Source: Zizania palustris (taxonomy: Eukaryota; Streptophyta; Magnoliopsida; Poales; Poaceae). Taken from it: a DNA stretch of 64,000 nucleotides. Where the stretch lies: assembly GCA_019279435.1 (NCBI GenBank), contig JAAALK010000081.1, positions 52,381,318-52,445,317 of the forward strand, in the 5' to 3' direction. Shown here one piece after another: positions 20,975 to 32,374 of the stretch (positions are counted from its first letter, which is position 1; each line of letters begins with the position of its first letter). The position numbers and the translations under genes were made by a program. The notes beneath the pieces were generated by a model. The model saw only the letters and a list, made by a program, of their open reading frames with translations, did no database searches and was not told where the DNA came from.

Positions 20975-23644
20975 CCACGGGACGTCCATGGTTTTGGAGG
21001 TGACTCCATCACATTTCGCGAGCTCCGCAAGTAGGGTCTTCGTCGCGGCCTTCAGATTGGCATTTGACGTGGCGAGTTTAGAAGCCCTCATCATGTACAC
21101 TGTCTTCTGAGCGAGCATCCACTGCACATCGCCGGTCAAGGCTCTCTGTTCATCCCGAAGCTTCTCGACTTCGTCTACAGAGGTCACTCACTCATCCTAG
21201 AGCTTCTCAACCTCAGCCTCGAGGGCCGCCTTCTGCCTCCACGTACTCCTCTTGGAGGGTGTCCTCCAACCCCGAAGCTCTGCCTTTGGAATCGGTAAGG
21301 CGATCATAGAGGTCAATGACATTCCCCTTAAATTGGCTGCGCTAGCGATCGTGGGAGGTCGTGGTCGCGCGAGCGAGGATAATATACTGAAAAAATGAGG
21401 TAAGCATGGAATACAGCTTCGAAAAACTAACACACGCAGGAGTATATCATACTTGGTAGGCGGCTCGCTCGAGGGCGATGCTCAGCTCTGTCCCTTTGGA
21501 CTGGCCGACCGCAGTGACCAATTCAGTCTTGCCTACCTCTCGGCAGGCCCGAGCTAAGGGCTCCAACATGGCTCAGAGTCCTGTCCTACGCACCAGGAAT
21601 GGAGCCAACAGCGGAAGCCTCGTCAGGGCGCTCCGGCCATTGTCCGTAGGGGAGGACCCTAAACGATGGGAGGCCTCCTCCGAAGCCTCTGTGGATTGAT
21701 CCCCTTTGGTCGACTCCGACACGGCCGCCGTCGTTGTAGGGACCTTTCCCCTCGGCTCAGACCTCGTCATTGGAGCCGACCAAGACTCACCTTTCCCCTT
21801 CGCGGGTACTTCTGAAACTCAAGGTATGCATAGTTATTTAAATAATGCAGGAAGGTGGTGAATTCAAAGTTCGGTCGGTGAGGATTTACCTTCTCCGCTT
21901 CCCCGCTGAACAACCTCTGGGCTATATAGGTGCTGGAACAACCTGGAAAAATCTTCGCCGGAGTCCGCCGTTGACCGAAATGATGAAATGGCCGCAGAGA
22001 CCCCCTAGTCCACTACGACCGCACCTGACTCTGGCGGTGCTAGACCCTCTGGATCCGACACCTAGACCCTTCCGGCATCATCCCGGTTGGGTCCCTCGGG
22101 CTCTAGGGCCCGAACTACTTCGGCCTCGACCAGGGCTACGACCTTTGGCTCCATCGGCAAAGTGCATGCGGCATCCACCTAGCCAGGAGCCTCTATCTCC
22201 TCCATCAGCACCGATTTGGCACCGTCTTGGGCAAGAGCTTCGATCTCCGCTCTTGAGTGCCCCTTGGTGTCCCCCACCACCAAGGCCTCAATCTCCTCCG
22301 TCAAGGCCTCGTCCGATGCCTACTCCTCTTCAGACGGCTCTGGCGATGGGACAGGAGGAGACTTCGAAGGTACCAAACCCTTCGGCCTCCGAGCCACCTT
22401 CTTCGAAGGGGTCTTTGAAATACCTGAGGTCTCCGCTTCGGCCTTCCTCTTCTTCGACACTTGATCGCCGGCATTGAAGTTTGGTAAGGTAGGGGGCTCG
22501 ATCCCGAGCACACCCCATATCCTGTTGAATCTCTCCCAAGATCCAACCAGCTCGAGCCTTTGTTCTCTCTCCACAACGGTGGGGGCTCTGACTACCTTCT
22601 ACGCAGCTCGGACTATCTGGTCTGCAATCATCGCCACGCGCGGACCTAGGTAAGGCAAAGTACCACTTTATTATGAATAACTGAAAAATGTATATGCAAA
22701 TAATAGAATGCAAGGCAAGTCGTAGTTCATACCTATCGAGTCCGAAGTGATTTCATGGAGCTCCCCCTCCACGGTCCGTTGAAAGACAATGGGCCAGCTA
22801 GCCATGAGAGGGGGATATGAAGAGCGATGAACTCCTCCGCCAAGTAACGCATGCTCATGCGTTGGGCTACGGTGTCCAGTAGCCGGAGCCGCACCTGGAG
22901 TCCGCTCACCTCCGTTGTGATCGCCGCCTCCCTCTAGTATGATATTTATTCTGGAGGCCTCGCCAGGCTGGAGTCCGCTCCCACTTCAGCGTAAAACCAG
23001 CGGAGGATCCAGTCCAAGTACCAATGATCATTGATAGCCTTCACTGGGAAGTTGTTTTGGAACTTCTTCCGGAGCTGTAAGTGTATACTCCCGAAGGCCA
23101 CCAGCATCGCTAAGGCATCGGGGCCATAATGTTTCTTCGGCGGACAGCTGGCCTCGTGCATCGCCGCGAATATATCTGCTCGCCCTTCGCCCGCCTCAGC
23201 CCCCATGGCCCATTCGAAGATGGTCAAGCGGGCGAAGACGTTCGGGGTGAGCTGCGGGAGAGTCACGTGGTATAAGAGGAGGACCTCCACCAGAATCTCT
23301 GAGGAAGGCAGCCCGAGCTCCGTGTTGAAAAAGGCTTCGAAGACCACCACCTCTCCGTTTCGTGGCACTAGGATGGCCTCGGATCCTGGGATCCTAACTT
23401 TGACCTCGGACCCTAGCCGTCCACAGACTGTATTGCTCACCGTCTTCTTGGTGTAGGTGGTCTACCGCAGACTGAATGTCTGGTCCAAGAATTTGCTCGA
23501 GGGTGGCCGGAGGTCCCGAGGTCTGTAAGACTGAGGGTTTCTCGGAACCTACTCCGCTATTGCCGCAGCTGCTGCCACAACCGTCGCCTGTTGCTGAACC
23601 AGTGATGAGCCCGCGATGGGCACTTTGGCACTGGTCCTAGCCAT
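20975..23644 (-). pseudogene. Tat antisense ORF, 5' part
   Basis: The minus-strand frame starts at ATG 23644 (MARTSAKVPIAGSSLVQQQ), meets an early stop near 23551 and reopens at 23440. There it encodes FEAFFNTELGLPSSEILVE, LYHVTLPQLTPNVFARL and PVKAINDHWYLDW. This segment resembles the so-called putative gypsy-type transposon domain (Pfam Transposase_28 as I recall it), which is common in antisense ORFs of Tat elements. Downstream come a charged segment with KKRKAEAETSGISKTPSKK (22320-22574), then coiled-coil-like codons (VEKLRDEQRALTGDVQWML, 21187 downward) up to the element A insertion at 20974. Stops and frame changes between segments could be introns or decay; I cannot separate these. Confidence 0.65.
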
Positions 23645-24193
23645 CGATAAAGAATCGGAGAGGCCAAAGACAAGGAATGGAGAAGAAGAGGTAGAGAGCT
23701 CGGGCGTCGGGAGTGTTAAAAGCGAAAGGCTTCGTACTGTCAAAGTCACTTTTTCTCCCCTTTTATAAGGCGGGTGGCTTGCACTGTACGCCTCAGGGCG
23801 ACTATTATTGGTATTCTTTTCAGGTGACAACCCCGTCAATGATAGGTGGGCCCATTACCGAGGAATGTTTGAATCACGCCTCAAACCATCCACAATGGAT
23901 GGGATTTCAAGAGGTGACAGTTATCATAGGCGGCGGTTGGCTATCCAAGGAAATCTTTTAAGATTCTCGAACCAACATTCGAGAAACTGACATATTTAAT
24001 TGAATTATTTGAGTAAATTTTGGGGGCCCACCACCGAAGTACTGTCGACTAGGAGCCTAGAGCCAGCCTCTCCTATGAGTTCGAAGCCATGACTTAACGG
24101 CTGTGAGTACTTTCGATTTATCTAGTCTGGAGCATGAAATTATTTCTTGCGTATACTGCCTTCCTCACTATGCAAGACATTTGGAGAGGCGTA
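23645..24193 (+). other. Tat 3' non-coding region before the polypurine tract
   Basis: Leader of the antisense ORF on the minus strand and 3' untranslated region of the element on the plus strand. No further ORF of interest. Confidence 0.5.
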
Positions 24194-24206
24194 TTCGAGG
24201 GGCTAC
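24194..24206 (+). other. Tat polypurine tract
   Basis: TTCGAGGGGCTAC directly precedes the LTR start TGTTGGGGG, the arrangement typical of Tat-lineage elements. Confidence 0.75.
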
Positions 24207-24379
24207 TGTTGGGGGAAATACTTCCGTCCACGTGGTAAATAGGAGGTTTCTCCGGAGGCTCCATTCAAAGGGTAAAAGGAGTCAAAGCTTCACTCCTTAG
24301 AAATGCAGACGATCGACAAGGCTCCACTAAAGAGAGTTTTTTGGAGGGTCACAGGTCGAAGGGTCCAGCGATGCTTCGG
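24207..24379 (+). repeat. Tat 3' LTR, left part (173 bp)
   Basis: Starts TGTTGGGGGAAATACTTCC and is broken by element B after TTCGG (24375-24379). It continues at 36631. Total LTR length without the insertion is 536 bp. Confidence 0.85.
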
Positions 24380-27300
24380 TGTCGCGCCCCGATTTAATAA
24401 ATCAGGACTTTATTGAAATTCCATAGAAAAATCAATAAAACAAGACGTTCATCAAGCGACCACGTACAATACGGGCAATCATTCACGGTTCGTAGACCGC
24501 ATTAATACAAAAGTGAATGAAAGTGAAGAGAAACTAATAAAAATCAAGGGTCCTAGATGAACGCCTCCTTCCAGTCTCGCCTTGACTGGGTCGCTACTCC
24601 AGACCTTCATCCTCCTCGTAGTAGACGGGCTCTGATGTTGTGAGTCAACGGGGTGAGTACAGATGTACTCAGCAAGCCACCGAATGCAAATATAATGCAA
24701 GATAATAACAAGGGAGATAGTGGCTAGTTTAGCGGAAGCAGCATATTTGTAAAGCATTTAATGTGAGCAATTTATTAGTACGGAAAAGTAAACATGTGAA
24801 TGCATCATCATCTTCTAACTCGAGGAGTACGTTTTACCTCCTCGCACAACAGTCCTTACATGCCATGAATAACTCAAACATTCAAACAATTGTAAACTAA
24901 CTGCGAGTAGTCACACAACCCGCCCTTGACCGTGGGCTCGGCTTTTCGAAAAGATTGAATTACTCTGATCAGAGATGTACCACTGTACCCACAAGGCACG
25001 CACTCATCACCTACACCGGAGTGTAACGAGATGACCCATCACACGGGAACTCGTGCCAAAACCTTCCATATGGTCTTCTCCGACTCAACAGCACCCTCTT
25101 ATAGGTTTCGTACCGTGTCTCGCCATGTCGAGTTTCCACAATACCCCCTCTTAAGCCATCGTCGGTACAAGGCGCCCTGAGGGCTAGCCCCTTGCCCCCT
25201 CCACTATGGTGCCGTGAGACGGAGTGTTCCACACTTCCAGTTAGGACTTACCCATTAGACTTGTGGTTGGTACGGAAGTGCTTTGCAACAGATCCCGCAG
25301 ACCGGTCCTTATAGTGCCCCGGGTGCAACATACCCAAAACCCGAGCTTGCACCCGGAACCCACCATACTTATCACATACCTAACTCCAACAGAGTCCAGA
25401 GACAAGAATAACGGGGTATTTCATATACCAGAATCCATCTATTCTACGACTCATTCTTTATACCCTATAGCAGTTGTGCCGGTACATTGGGCACTAGCTA
25501 ATATAATATTTGTAGAGTGACAAGGAGTTAAGGCTCAATAAGCATGGCTTGGGTTTGCACACAAGGACGGGGATCTAATAAATATAAGTGTATGGCTTGA
25601 TCTTGGACTAATGCAATATTAACCTATGAGTTATAGCGATAATTTATTAAATCATGGGCTCAATAATGATCAACTGTGTCCACAAAGGTGGTCGATGACT
25701 TGCCTTGCTCAGCAAATGGGGATGGAGGAACCTCGGGGTAGAACTCCTGCTCCTCGACGAACTCGTAGTCTTCTCGTTACGGAAAATAAACAATACATTC
25801 AATAAACACATAAAACTCACCAAATATTAAACATACACATTTGTGGGTTTTATTATGTGAAGTAATATTTTTAATATGTCAAGGTTTTGTACAAAACAGT
25901 AAAGTTTAATATTTTAGAATTTTTCCCAATTTATTTTCTGTATTATTAATTTTAACCCTAAGGGATTTTTATTCATTTATTTATTAATAATATTTTGGGT
26001 AACAGAAACATACTATTTTTATGGCATTAATGTGTAGAGAATAATATTCTGGTTCTAACAAAATTTGAATGGTGAAATTTGGAGTTAAAATGAGCAAGAT
26101 ATGAATTTTTGAAGTTTAAACTATTTTCTGGAATTTTATTTAAACAGAAAAACAGTCTCTGGTCCACGGTGAACCAGGTTCACCGTGAACCCGTGACTAT
26201 GCGCGTGGACTCGAGCGATCTGGGCCGTTGGATCTGGATCCAGCGGCCAGATGCGAGGCGGGGGTTTTAAATGAGTTTCAACGGCCCAGATTAAAACATA
26301 CCGAAGGGGTACGCGTGGACGCACAGGATTAAGTCGCGTTTTTAAGTTAGATCCGACGGCTACGATCGCGTGGTACCGCTTTGACCGGATCCGAGGGCCT
26401 GGATTAGATCCCGAAGGGATTTAATCCTAGCCCTCCGATCTGGATCGGACGGCTAGGGGCTCGTCCGGCACGGCACGCAGCTAAGGGGGTTACGCCCCCT
26501 TCTTCTCCGGCGACGGTGGCGCACGGGTGCGATCGTGGCGACGGCGGCGAGGGCCTAGGATCCTAGCCTATGGCGAAAACGGAAAGAGGAGAAGGTGGTG
26601 ATCATGATGGTACCTCCGGCGACGACGGATGGCGACGGATGGCGGCCGGCGACGAGGGTAGACGAGGCGGGGTGTACGGGTGGTCGTCGGCGATGGCGAT
26701 CCGGCGGTGTCCACGGCCAACGGAAGGGGGGCCGGGGACGGGTGGTGGTCGACGATCACTCCGGTGGCGGTGGCTAGGGCAAAGGGGGTCGGGATCGACG
26801 GCGATTGCTCGCCGGAGTTGGTACAGAGGAAAAAACCGAAGAATGGAGCAGGGCGCTCGAGAGTGCTTCAGCTTGGGCTTAGGCGGTGTGGGGGTGAGGG
26901 CGGCGTCCACAGGGGTTTAAATAGGGGTCGCCGGTGGTCGGAATGGAAGGGAATCGAGGAAGCCGAGAGGGCTCCGGCGATCCCTTTCCAAGAGCTCCGG
27001 TTGTACTGCCATAAACGCGAAAACGCGTGGCTAAAGAAGGAATGGGGTCGTCGGTGATCCGGGAAGGCGATCCGGGGTGGATCAAGCGAACGCGGGCGGC
27101 CGGCGGTGAGGAAAAGGAAGGTGATCGCCGGGAAGAAGGAAAGGGGATCCCCTTCCCGGGAGGAAGATGAATCTGACAGGTGGGCTCCACCTGTCAGTGG
27201 GCGAACGAAAAAGGAAAGGTGCCGACAGACAGGTCCGGGCGGTCAGTGGCGCGGCGGGGGCTGACCGGTGGGGCCAAGCAGGCGTGGGCGGGAGAGGGAG

Positions 27301-27679
27301 GCGGGGAAAAGCGCCGACAAGCGGGGCCCGCTTGTCAGAGAGAGAGCAGTGGTGGGCTGGGCCTAAAGGCTTTAGGAGGGGGTTTCGGGGTTGAGGCCCA
27401 ATAGGATTTAAAAATTCATTTCTGATTTAAAATAATTCCAGTAATTCGAATATTTGATTAAGGGTTGAATCACTGTTGATAAAAATTTGTAAAAATTCCT
27501 AAAATTATATCTTGGTCTCTAGTTCATCTCATAAAATTTTCAAGTCCAGATTTTGAGTATTTCCCCCTGTTTGGCTTTATTTGGGTTCTTTTGTGATTTT
27601 CCTTTAATAATAAATCCAGAAATGATTTAAATAATATTTTCCTTTTATTTTATTTCTTTTTAATTTCTGGGGTGTTACA
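24380..27679 (-). repeat. Element B 3' LTR (left copy)
   Basis: 3300 bp, TGTCGCGCCCCG...GGGGTGTTACA. TATTTAAA on the minus strand at 26916-26923 is the likely TATA box. A perfect palindrome with 11-bp arms is at 27173-27197. ORFs at 26568-27404 are by-products of GC-rich sequence. Confidence 0.97.
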
Positions 27680-27695
27680 ATCCTATCCCCCTTAC
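27680..27695 (-). other. Element B polypurine tract
   Basis: Minus-strand GTAAGGGGGATAGGAT adjoins the 3' LTR and is identical to that of element A. Confidence 0.93.
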
Positions 27696-27721
27696 AGAGA
27701 ATCTCGTCCTCGAGATTCGGA

Positions 27722-30700
27722 TCAATCCTCGAATAGCTCAGGATGCTGTGCCTTGAGTTCATCTTCTTTTTCCCATGTAGCTTCCTCTATCGGATGATTG
27801 CTCCACTGCACTTTGCAGAAGCGGATGACTCGACTCCTGGTGGTTCTTTCTTTGACTTCCAATATCTTGACCGGCTTTTCTACATAGGTCAGATCCTCTT
27901 GGACATCCAACTGCTGAAGATCCACTTGCTCCGTGGGGACGCGGAGACACTTCTTGAGTTGAGATACATGAAACACGTCATGCACTCCAGCCAATGAGGG
28001 CGGTAATTCCAACTGATAAGCCACTTCGCCTTGGCGTCGGACAACGGGAAATGGTCCAACATATCGAGGGGCCAACTTTCCTCTCATGTTAAACCGTTGA
28101 GTTCCACGGAGAGGTGTAACCCGAAGGTAGACATGATCTCCTTCTTCAAAGGCTAGGTCTCGACGGCGATTGTCTGCGTAGCTCTTTTGTCGCGATTGGG
28201 CTGTCTTGAGTCGGTCTCTGATGATCCGTACCTTCTCTTCAGCTTCACGCAGAATGTCGGTCCCAAATACTTGGGATTCACCGGTTTGGTCCCAAAGTAG
28301 TGGCGTTCTGCACTTACGTCCATATAGGGCTTCAAAAGGAGACATCTGAAGACTGGCTTGATAGCTGTTGTTGTATGAAAATTCTGCGTATGGCAAGCTC
28401 TTGTCCCAAGTGGCTCCAAAATCCAAAACACATGCTCGAAGCATATCCTCTAGTATCTGATTTACCCTCTCTGTTTGTCCATCTGTCTGAGGATGGTAGG
28501 CGGTACTGAAATTCAATCTCGTGCCCATCTCCTCTTGAAGGTTCTTCCAAAAACGAGAGGTAAACTGACTTCCTCGGTCAGATACTATCTTCTTGGGCAC
28601 TCCATGAAGACATACGATCCGGGCCATATATAGCTCTGCAAGCTTAGGGCCACTAAAGGTCGTCTTGACGACTATGAAATGAGCTACTTTTGTAAGCCGA
28701 TCAATGATCACCCAAATAGAATCATACCCCAGTTGGGTCTTTGGTAATCCGGTGATGAAATCCATTCCGATCTCTTCCCACTTCCATTCCGACACTTTAA
28801 GTGGCTGTAACAATCCTGCAGGTCTCTGATGTTCAGCTTTTACTCTTCTGCAGGTGTCACATTCGGCGATGAACTGGGCAATCTCTCTTTTCATGCTAAC
28901 CCACCAATAGCGTTCCTTCAGATCTTGGTACATCTTGGTACTGCCGGGATGAATGGAGTACAATGTCTCATGGGCTTCTCTTAAGATAAGAGTCTTTATT
29001 TCAGGTTTATCCGGCACACATATCCGGGTTCCAAACCATATGGTGCCATTCTCGTCCTCTGAAAATCCGGGGGCTTTTCCTTGTCTCATGTTCTTCTTAA
29101 TGGCAGCTATATCCGGGTCCTCTAACTGAGCTTCACGGATCTGCTCAAACAAGACAGGTTGGGTCTCCAAGGTGGCTAGATATGCTCTGGTGGTCAATCC
29201 AAGATTTAATTTTTCCATCTCCCTACATAACGAGGGTGCGTGTTCTTGAATCATCATGGCTGTGCAATATCCCTTGCGACTCAAGGCATCAGCTACCACA
29301 TTTGCTTTTCCGGGGTGGTAGTGTATACCTAGGTCGTAGTCTTTAATCAATTCCAGCCATCGTCTTTGCCTCAAGTTTAGATCTGGCTGTGTGAAGATAT
29401 ACTTCAAGCTCTTGTGATCCGTAAAGATTTCACAGCGATTTCCAACTAGATAGTGCCTCCAAATCTTAAGGGCGTGCACTACGGCGGCTAATTCCAGATC
29501 ATGAGTCGGATAATTCAACTCATGAGGTCTCAACTGTCGGGAGGCATAAGAGATAACTTTTTCATCTTGCATAAGAACACATCCCAATCCTTGGCGAGAT
29601 GCGTCGCAATAGACATGGAAGTCTTTACGGATATCTGGTAGGGTCAGTATAGGTGCAGACACCAAACGAGTCTTGAGAGTGCGGAAACTTTCCTCGCATT
29701 CCGGAGTCCATTCAAACTTCTCTCCTTTCTGCAACAACTTGGTCATTGGCTTGGCTATCTTAGAAAAATTCTCGATAAATCTTCGATAATATCCGGCCAA
29801 TCCCAGAAAACTTCGTATCTCAGATACGTTCGTGGGTGGCAGCCAATCCGTAACTGCTTCTACGGTGGCAGGGTCTACTGCGATTCCTTGCGCAGAGATG
29901 ATGTGTCCAAGGAACTTCACTTCTGCCGTCCAAAACTTGCATTTGCTGTACTTGGCATACAATTGGTGTTCCCTTAACTTTCCTAAGGTTAAACGGAGGT
30001 GAGTCTCGTGCTCCTTCTGGTCCTTGGAATAAATGAGGATGTCGTCTATGAAAACCACTATGAACTTGTCCAAATATTCCATGAACACTTTATTCATCAT
30101 ATTCATGAAGAATGCAGGGGCGTTGGTCAATCCAAAGGACATAACCGTGCACTCATATAATCCATAACGGGTAGTGAAGGCCGTCTTGGGTATATCCTCT
30201 TCTCGAATCCTCAACTGATGGTAACCGGACCGCAGGTCGATCTTCGAGAATACCGTAGCTCCTTTGAGCTGGTCGAAGAGGTCATTGATCCGAGGCAACG
30301 GGTACTTATTCTTGATTGTTACCTCATTCAAGGCGCGGTAATCCACACACATACGCTTTGCCTTGTCTTCTTTCTTCTCGACGAAGATGACGGGGGCACC
30401 CCACGGTGATGTGCTTGGTCTGATATAGCCTTTCTTCTCAAGATCCTCCAACTGTTGCTTCATCTCAGCTAATTCATTGGCGGCCATCATGTATGGTCGC
30501 TTGTAAATAGGGGTGGTTCCAGGCACCAAGTCAATCCTGAACTCGATGTCCCTCCGGGGTGGCATTCCCGGTAAATCCTCTGGAAACACGTCCGGGTACT
30601 CACAGACTATCGGTATTTCTTCCAAGGAAATCTGATGCAGTCTTGGTCTTCTGATCTTTAGTCTTGGCATCTGAAACGTGATGGCAGTCCCTTCTTCGCT

Positions 30701-32200
30701 GGTCACAGTCACTTTTCTCTGGGCACATTCTATCACCCCTTGGTATTTATTTAACCAATCCATTCCTAGAATGAGATCTAGGCCTTGGCATTCTATTAGG
30801 ATGGGGTCGGCCCAAAATATGGTGCCGTGGATATCTATCCATACCTTTGGGCTATAAGTTAGGGCTAGAGTTTGTTTTCCCGGGGTGGCTATTTGTACGG
30901 CTCTGGGTAGATCTTTGGTGTTTAGATTGTTCTTTTCCACAAAGTCAGTTGATATGAAGGAGTGCGTAGCTCCAGTGTCAAATAAAACCACTGCAAGTGC
31001 TGAATGTACCAAGAACTTACCCATCACTATCTCTGGGGCGGCCTGAGCTTCTTCCGCGGTGACGTGATTGACTCGGGCGCGGATGGCGGGGTTCGCGGCA
31101 ACTCCTTGGATGCGCTTAGGATGGGGGCAAGCATTGGAGTATTGCCCCTCCTGACGGCAGTTGAAACACACCACGGGCTTGCCGTGCTTGTCGCGCAGGA
31201 TCTCTGCCTTCTTGGCCGGGGCAGCTGGGGTGGTCAGTGCGGCTGGAGCGGCACGAGGTTGGCTGGCTCCGGCATTGGCAGCTGGTGGCGCCGGGCGATA
31301 CACAGGCCGGGGGTGGTACTGTGGCGCTGGTGGGGGTGGAGCAAAACGGGGTCTCTGGGCCATACCCTGGTTCTGCCTGAAGGCAATCATCCTCTTCTTC
31401 TTCAGGTCAACTTTATTCTGTTGGGTCTCTTGCATAATGGCTTTGTTCACCAACTTTTGGAAGTTGGCGAAATCTCCGGAGATGAGTTGTAGGGACAACT
31501 CGTCCTTCAGTCCCCTAAGGAACTTGGCCTGTCTGGCTGCATCCGTACGGACCTCTTCTGGTGCGTACCGGGCCAGACGGTTAAACTCGTGTAGATACTC
31601 AGTGACGGATCTGCTCCCCTGCTGCAGATCTCGGAACTCTTGTTGCTTCTGGGCAACGATGCCGTCGGGGATGTGGGCGGCACGAAAGGCGGCCGAGAAC
31701 TCCGCCCAAGTGGGGGCGTGGCCCTCGGGCAGAGTCTCGCGGTGGTTGTCCCACCACTCCGCGGCGGGACCATGAAGCTGGTGGGTGGCGAAGGCCACCC
31801 TCTCCTGCTCAGTGCAGGTCAGGAGGTCGAGCTTCTTCTCGATCGCCCGCAACCAATCCCCAGCCTCCATGGGGTTGGTGGTGCTCGAGAAGGTCGTTGG
31901 GCGGACTCGGAGGAACTCCGAGAGCTGTGTCACGGGAGCGGGAGCTGGTGTGGCGGGTCGGGGCAGCTCGGGCTGTTGGTGGAGACGGAAGAGGTGAGCC
32001 TGCTGCTCTTGCATCTGCTGCTGCTGCTGCTGCATTTGGTGTAGGAGGGCTGAGACCAACTGATTCTGAGTGGCCATCATTTCAGCCAAGGTGGGGTGGT
32101 TGGCGACCGGGGCTTGCCTCTGCCCGGTGGCTCCCCATTGTGGCAGGTTGCCACTATCCCCTCCGTTCTGAGGAGCGTCTGATCCTTGAGTGTTAGTCAT
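27722..32200 (-). CDS. Element B Gag-Pol polyprotein with C-terminal chromodomain
   Basis: One open frame of 1492 codons. Order by residue: Gln-rich N-terminus (about 55-68); capsid region (about 110-260); zinc knuckle CFNCRQEGQYSNAC (345-358, Gln353 replaces the usual His); protease with VVLFDTGATHSF (Asp408); reverse transcriptase with LRSGYHQLRI and VVFIDDILIYS (active site 717-720); RNase H with YCDASRQGLG (from about 864) and FTDHKSLK; integrase zinc region (His1077, His1084, Cys1114, Cys1117); integrase triad Asp1147, Asp1208, Glu1244 (35 residues between the last two); GPF module near 1382; chromodomain about 1440-1490 (VEKPVKILEVKERTTRSRV). Gag and Pol share one frame, so the ratio must be set by processing or another route. 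The start ATG is the same as in element A and follows ORF0 by 174 bp. Confidence 0.97.
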   Translation of the reverse strand: MTNTQGSDAPQNGGDSGNLPQWGATGQRQAPVANHPTLAEMMATQNQLVSALLHQMQQQQQQMQEQQAHLFRLHQQPELPRPATPAPAPVTQLSEFLRVRPTTFSSTTNPMEAGDWLRAIEKKLDLLTCTEQERVAFATHQLHGPAAEWWDNHRETLPEGHAPTWAEFSAAFRAAHIPDGIVAQKQQEFRDLQQGSRSVTEYLHEFNRLARYAPEEVRTDAARQAKFLRGLKDELSLQLISGDFANFQKLVNKAIMQETQQNKVDLKKKRMIAFRQNQGMAQRPRFAPPPPAPQYHPRPVYRPAPPAANAGASQPRAAPAALTTPAAPAKKAEILRDKHGKPVVCFNCRQEGQYSNACPHPKRIQGVAANPAIRARVNHVTAEEAQAAPEIVMGKFLVHSALAVVLFDTGATHSFISTDFVEKNNLNTKDLPRAVQIATPGKQTLALTYSPKVWIDIHGTIFWADPILIECQGLDLILGMDWLNKYQGVIECAQRKVTVTSEEGTAITFQMPRLKIRRPRLHQISLEEIPIVCEYPDVFPEDLPGMPPRRDIEFRIDLVPGTTPIYKRPYMMAANELAEMKQQLEDLEKKGYIRPSTSPWGAPVIFVEKKEDKAKRMCVDYRALNEVTIKNKYPLPRINDLFDQLKGATVFSKIDLRSGYHQLRIREEDIPKTAFTTRYGLYECTVMSFGLTNAPAFFMNMMNKVFMEYLDKFIVVFIDDILIYSKDQKEHETHLRLTLGKLREHQLYAKYSKCKFWTAEVKFLGHIISAQGIAVDPATVEAVTDWLPPTNVSEIRSFLGLAGYYRRFIENFSKIAKPMTKLLQKGEKFEWTPECEESFRTLKTRLVSAPILTLPDIRKDFHVYCDASRQGLGCVLMQDEKVISYASRQLRPHELNYPTHDLELAAVVHALKIWRHYLVGNRCEIFTDHKSLKYIFTQPDLNLRQRRWLELIKDYDLGIHYHPGKANVVADALSRKGYCTAMMIQEHAPSLCREMEKLNLGLTTRAYLATLETQPVLFEQIREAQLEDPDIAAIKKNMRQGKAPGFSEDENGTIWFGTRICVPDKPEIKTLILREAHETLYSIHPGSTKMYQDLKERYWWVSMKREIAQFIAECDTCRRVKAEHQRPAGLLQPLKVSEWKWEEIGMDFITGLPKTQLGYDSIWVIIDRLTKVAHFIVVKTTFSGPKLAELYMARIVCLHGVPKKIVSDRGSQFTSRFWKNLQEEMGTRLNFSTAYHPQTDGQTERVNQILEDMLRACVLDFGATWDKSLPYAEFSYNNSYQASLQMSPFEALYGRKCRTPLLWDQTGESQVFGTDILREAEEKVRIIRDRLKTAQSRQKSYADNRRRDLAFEEGDHVYLRVTPLRGTQRFNMRGKLAPRYVGPFPVVRRQGEVAYQLELPPSLAGVHDVFHVSQLKKCLRVPTEQVDLQQLDVQEDLTYVEKPVKILEVKERTTRSRVIRFCKVQWSNHPIEEATWEKEDELKAQHPELFED

Positions 32201-32374
32201 CCTGGAGTTTTCAAAGTATACACATTTATTTTGGTGAACTTCTTTATATTTTATTTCAAAAGGGTACCGTTCTTGCGGTTACATTTATTTATTCTCTCAT
32301 TCATGCTTTATATTTTGACATGAATGCTAATACAAGCAAGCAATAAAAAATAACAATCAATCGTAAAACTACGT

